Source: Rheinheimera texasensis DSM 17496 (GTDB lineage: Bacteria; Pseudomonadota; Gammaproteobacteria; Enterobacterales; Alteromonadaceae). From it: a stretch of DNA of 64,000 nt. Every line of letters begins with the position of its first letter. Position 1 is the stretch's first letter. The notes beneath the pieces are model-generated. The model had not been told where the DNA came from, did no database searches, and worked only from the letters and a program-made list of their open reading frames with translations. The position numbers and the translations under genes are program-made. Below are positions 61,233-64,000 of this stretch, in pieces. The stretch is from assembly GCF_000711985.1 (NCBI RefSeq), contig NZ_JONU01000007.1:1054001-1118000 (forward strand), in the 5' to 3' direction.

Positions 61233-61325
61233 TCTGCTTTGCTGACAACACAGACTATTCCCTGCGTCCTGGCTCGGTTAAGCTGTGTCCAATCGTGCAA
61301 ATCCAGACTCGGCGTGGAGGCAATA

Positions 61326-62393
61326 ATGACAGTGCAGTTAGACGGCAAGTGGAGCTGGGTTTATCTGGTGAATCTGGTGTTTTATCTGGTGCCGTTGTTT
61401 TATCTGCCGCTGGCGCCGTGGCAAATCGCCGTCGCAGTTACTGTGCTAGCGGCTTTTGTCTGGTGTTATTTCTGGGCCTACCGGGTGCCGACGGCGCGAA
61501 TGCAATGGCCAGTGCTGTGTATGCTGGTGCTGGCGATTGGCGTGACACCGCTCAATCCCGGCAGCATTTCTTTATTTGCATATATTGGCTTTTTCCTCGG
61601 CTTTGCCTGGCCGTTACGTCAGGCCATAGCTGCAGTAACTGCTGTGCTGTTGATCATGGTTGCTCTGAATAGCTGGCTGGGTTTTAAGGGGCCGTATTTC
61701 CTGCTCTATGGTGGTTTATTGCTGGTGGCGGTCGCGAGTTTTGGTTTGCTGGAGCGGCAGCGGCAAATGCGGCTGCGCCAGCAACAACGTAGTCAGGAAG
61801 AAATCACCCAGCTGGCACAAATGGTCGAGCGCGAACGTATTGCGCGGGATTTACATGACATCATGGGCCACAGCTTATCGAGTATTGTGCTCAAGGCAGA
61901 TCTGGCCAAAGCCTTACTGAAAGCCGGCCACAGTGAAGAGGCGGCTTTACATCTGACTGAGCTTGCTCAGGTCGCGCGTGATTCGTTATCACAGGTACGG
62001 CAGACCGTTTCAGGTTATAAACACAAAGGGCTGTTGGCGGAAGTCAGCACTCTGGCACAGCGCCTGCGCGAACATGGTTTTGCCGTGACGTTGGAAGGCG
62101 AAGTGCCAAAGCTGGCGGCGCGCGAAGAGTCGGCCTTGATCCTGGTACTGACTGAACTGGTCACCAACATTTTGCGTCACAGCAAAGGTGACAGCTGCCG
62201 CATTAGTTTTCGTGAACAGGATCAAGGTGTTGTGATGGAAGTGGCCGACAATGGCGAAGTGAAAAACTTCGGCTTTGGCAACGGTCTGACCGGGGTCACT
62301 GAACGGCTGCACGCGCTGCAGGCTAAGCTGGACTATCAACTGGATGCCGGCTGTCAGTTAAAAATCTGGCTGCCAAACGCCAACAGCCGCTAA
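61326..62393 (+). CDS. DesK-like sensor histidine kinase
   Basis: A 355-residue NarL-type kinase. Four or five hydrophobic helices occupy the first 130 residues (VYLVNLVFYLVPLFYLPL, ISLFAYIGFFLGFAW, LLYGGLLLVAVASFGLL) with no periplasmic domain. A coiled-coil linker follows, then HisKA_3 with IARDLHDIMGHSLSSI (His177) and a HATPase ending LTGVTERLHALQAKLDY. This is the layout of DesK, the membrane-fluidity sensor of Bacillus. GGAGG precedes the ATG at 61326. The DesR-like regulator follows 11 bp later. Confidence 0.9.
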   Translation: MTVQLDGKWSWVYLVNLVFYLVPLFYLPLAPWQIAVAVTVLAAFVWCYFWAYRVPTARMQWPVLCMLVLAIGVTPLNPGSISLFAYIGFFLGFAWPLRQAIAAVTAVLLIMVALNSWLGFKGPYFLLYGGLLLVAVASFGLLERQRQMRLRQQQRSQEEITQLAQMVERERIARDLHDIMGHSLSSIVLKADLAKALLKAGHSEEAALHLTELAQVARDSLSQVRQTVSGYKHKGLLAEVSTLAQRLREHGFAVTLEGEVPKLAAREESALILVLTELVTNILRHSKGDSCRISFREQDQGVVMEVADNGEVKNFGFGNGLTGVTERLHALQAKLDYQLDAGCQLKIWLPNANSR

Positions 62394-62404
62394 GGGAACT
62401 AAAT

Positions 62405-63001
62405 ATGCGAATTTTACTGGCGGAAGATCAGGCTATGGTGCGCGGCGCGTTGGCCTCGCTGTTAAAACTATCCAGCAATCATGAACTGGTCGAAGCGGCC
62501 GACGGCGACAGTGCACTAAAGTTACTCAAAGCCGAACATTTTGATGTGTTGCTGACCGACATTGAGATGCCGGGCCGCAGCGGGCTGGAACTCGCAGCCT
62601 GGCTGCAGCAACAACAGAGTAAAACCAAGGTTATCGTCATTACCACTTTTGGCCGCAGCGGTTATGTGCGCCGTGCGCTGGATTGCGGCGTCAGCGGTTT
62701 TTTGCTCAAAGACGCGCCGGTGGATGATTTACTGGCGGCTATCGACAAAGTACTGGCCGGTAAACGTGTGATCGACAGCGAACTGGCGCTGCTGGCGCTG
62801 GGTGAACAGGACCCGCTCAGCGACAAAGAACGCCGCGCGCTGCGGCTGGCCGGTGAAGGCAAATCCACCGCGGAAATTGCCGGTATATTGTTTATTGCCG
62901 AAGGCACAGTGCGCAATTATCTGTCTGAGGCGATGGCGAAACTCAATGCAGTGAACCGGGTGGAAGCTGCCCGCATCGCCCAGCAAAAAGGCTGGCTCTG
63001 A
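62405..63001 (+). CDS. DesR-like NarL-family response regulator
   Basis: A 198-residue regulator partnered with the upstream DesK-like kinase. The receiver has E7-D8, phospho-acceptor D52 (LLTDIEMPGRSG), Thr in VITTFG and Lys in FLLKDAP. A LuxR-type helix-turn-helix ends the protein (GKSTAEIAGILFIAEGTVRNYLSEAMAKL). The target genes are not known; the dyad ATGACA-AA-TGTCAT at 61219 would fit autoregulation. A lipid desaturase, the classical target, is not in the window. Confidence 0.93.
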   Translation: MRILLAEDQAMVRGALASLLKLSSNHELVEAADGDSALKLLKAEHFDVLLTDIEMPGRSGLELAAWLQQQQSKTKVIVITTFGRSGYVRRALDCGVSGFLLKDAPVDDLLAAIDKVLAGKRVIDSELALLALGEQDPLSDKERRALRLAGEGKSTAEIAGILFIAEGTVRNYLSEAMAKLNAVNRVEAARIAQQKGWL

Positions 63002-63024
63002 GTAGTCAAATGGCGCGCCCCGTG

Positions 63025-63045
63025 TTAACTTGAAGTTAATATAAT
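63025..63045 (+). promoter_or_regulatory. Palindrome plus -10 element of the carboxypeptidase gene
   Basis: TTAACTT-G-AAGTTAA, a 15-bp dyad at 63025-63039, runs straight into a consensus TATAAT at 63040-63045, 14 bp before the start codon. No good -35 is visible, so a bound regulator may be needed for, or block, transcription. Confidence 0.4.
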
Positions 63046-63058
63046 GCAGGGGTAAGCC

Positions 63059-64000
63059 ATGTTGATTTCTTCACTGGCAGCCGTCTGGCTGAATGCCGGA
63101 CTGGCTGCAGCGCCGCACCAATCCGCCGCGCAGCTGCAGCAGTTACAACAACTGAGCAGCGACAATGCCCGCATCGTCCGTTTTGCCAGCCCGGAACAAG
63201 CCCGGCTGGCGGCGATCAGTCTGCATGACGCGCTGCTTGGCGGGCGCTGGCAGGACAGTAGTCTGATCCTGCAGCTGGATGCTGCAACAGAGGCCCGGTT
63301 AGCGCCTTATGCCGAGTCGATCCATCCTGCTTATCTCTGGCAACAGCAACAGGCTGCCACAGCGGCGCAACCGCTGACAGACAGCGCCCAGAGCATTCCG
63401 GGCTACGCCTGTTATCCCACGGTGGAAGAAACCTACAGTCAGGCCGAACAGCTGGTGCGCGATTATCCCGACTACGCCAGCTGGCACAAGATCGGCAGTG
63501 GCTGGGCTAAAACCAAAACCGGCACTGGTTATGACCTGTATGTGCTGAAAATTACCAATCGCAACAGCGGCGCGGCCAACAAAGCCAAGTTGCTGGTCAA
63601 TAGCGCCATCCATGCCCGCGAATATGCCACAGCAGCGCTGACGCTGGAATTTGCCAAAGACCTGCTGGGTAAAGCCGGCAAAGATGCGGATGTCGACTGG
63701 ATGCTGGCACAAAACGAAGTGCATCTGGTGCTGCAGACCAATCCGGAAGGGCGGAAAATTGCCGAAACCGGTGTGTCCTGGCGCAAAAATATCAACGATA
63801 CCGCCTGTAACAGCGCCACCTTTGGTGTCGATCTGAACCGCAATTTCAGCTTTGGCTGGTTCGCTATCCCGAATGGCAGCAGCGGCAACAGCTGCGATTT
63901 AACCTACCGTGGGGTCAGTGCCGGTTCAGAGCCTGAAGTACAGGCGCTGGAGCAATATGCCCGCAGCCTGTACCCGGATAAACGCGGGCCGGCGCGCACC
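63059..64000 (+). CDS. M14-family zinc carboxypeptidase (partial, runs off the right edge)
   Basis: The first 314 codons of a secreted metallocarboxypeptidase. A signal peptide (LISSLAAVWLNAGLAAA) and a propeptide-like region (about 20-115) precede the peptidase domain, which begins near YPTVEETYSQAEQLVRDYP. The zinc motif IHAREY (H-x-x-E) is present, followed by TNPEGR, WRKNIND and GVDLNRNF (substrate-binding Arg/Asn). The second zinc His and the catalytic Glu should lie beyond 64000. GGGG precedes the ATG. Confidence 0.93.
   Translation, partial: MLISSLAAVWLNAGLAAAPHQSAAQLQQLQQLSSDNARIVRFASPEQARLAAISLHDALLGGRWQDSSLILQLDAATEARLAPYAESIHPAYLWQQQQAATAAQPLTDSAQSIPGYACYPTVEETYSQAEQLVRDYPDYASWHKIGSGWAKTKTGTGYDLYVLKITNRNSGAANKAKLLVNSAIHAREYATAALTLEFAKDLLGKAGKDADVDWMLAQNEVHLVLQTNPEGRKIAETGVSWRKNINDTACNSATFGVDLNRNFSFGWFAIPNGSSGNSCDLTYRGVSAGSEPEVQALEQYARSLYPDKRGPART

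Overview
The window looks like chromosomal DNA of a free-living gammaproteobacterium of the Alteromonadales/Chromatiaceae type (Rheinheimera, Alishewanella or Arsukibacterium-like). This is an inference from gene content and order: holD-rimI beside prfC, miaB-ybeZ-ybeY-corC-lnt, HopJ, a DUF3019 two-component operon, a tryptophan-halogenase/SapC cluster, an MbnP/MbnH pair and a GlyGly-CTERM protein. No database search was possible. Proteins across the window are strikingly rich in glutamine, and coding density is high. I see no rRNA, CRISPR array, prophage or intact insertion sequence. There is one tRNA (Trp) and one MITE-like repeat.

Layout. 1-1000: start of a TetR-type regulator and a GNAT acetyltransferase. 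1004-3397: an unusual fusion of a TrpD-like phosphoribosyltransferase domain to a PAS-histidine kinase. 3415-8717, minus strand: pdxH, argS, prfC, rimI, holD and tRNA-Trp. 8989-10812: orphan CheY-like regulator, HopJ-family protein and an EF-hand-like protein. 10893-12921: alkylation-repair operon (Ada/AlkA fusion, then ogt). 13008-21186: pirin, mtnN, a CbiB-like membrane protein, a 1.5-kb-residue-class sensor (propeller-PAS-PAS-GGDEF-EAL) and a DMT exporter. 21207-22798, minus: porin-like protein and PstS-like small binding protein. 23003-28731: the conserved miaB-ybeZ-ybeY-corC-lnt block.

28855-36112: a glycine-zipper protein, a 270-bp MITE-like element, then halogenase, SapC, DUF6445, FecI-type sigma factor, FecR and a sugar porter. 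This resembles TonB-linked nutrient-uptake loci, but no TonB receptor is present here. 36136-40845: a MbnP/MbnH metal pair, divergent from a large secreted choice-of-anchor-B protein with a GlyGly-CTERM tail. 40983-50698: miscellaneous transport, glutathione transferases, LysR with a divergent reductase-like gene, an MCP with a membrane-embedded sensor, a hot-dog thioesterase and a CPBP protease. 50759-55362: sbcDC, with an extremely glutamine-rich SbcC. 55410-64000: a small membrane protein, Spo0M, the DUF3019/response regulator/kinase/binding-protein operon, an ATP-grasp enzyme, a DesK/DesR-like two-component pair and the start of an M14 carboxypeptidase.

The most unusual items are the TrpD-kinase fusion, whose anthranilate-site residues are replaced although much of the fold is kept; the halogenase/SapC/FecIR/sugar-porter cluster abutting a MITE; and the MbnPH pair without methanobactin genes. 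Signal transduction is heavily represented: three histidine kinases, three response regulators, one c-di-GMP enzyme, one MCP and one ECF sigma/anti-sigma pair.
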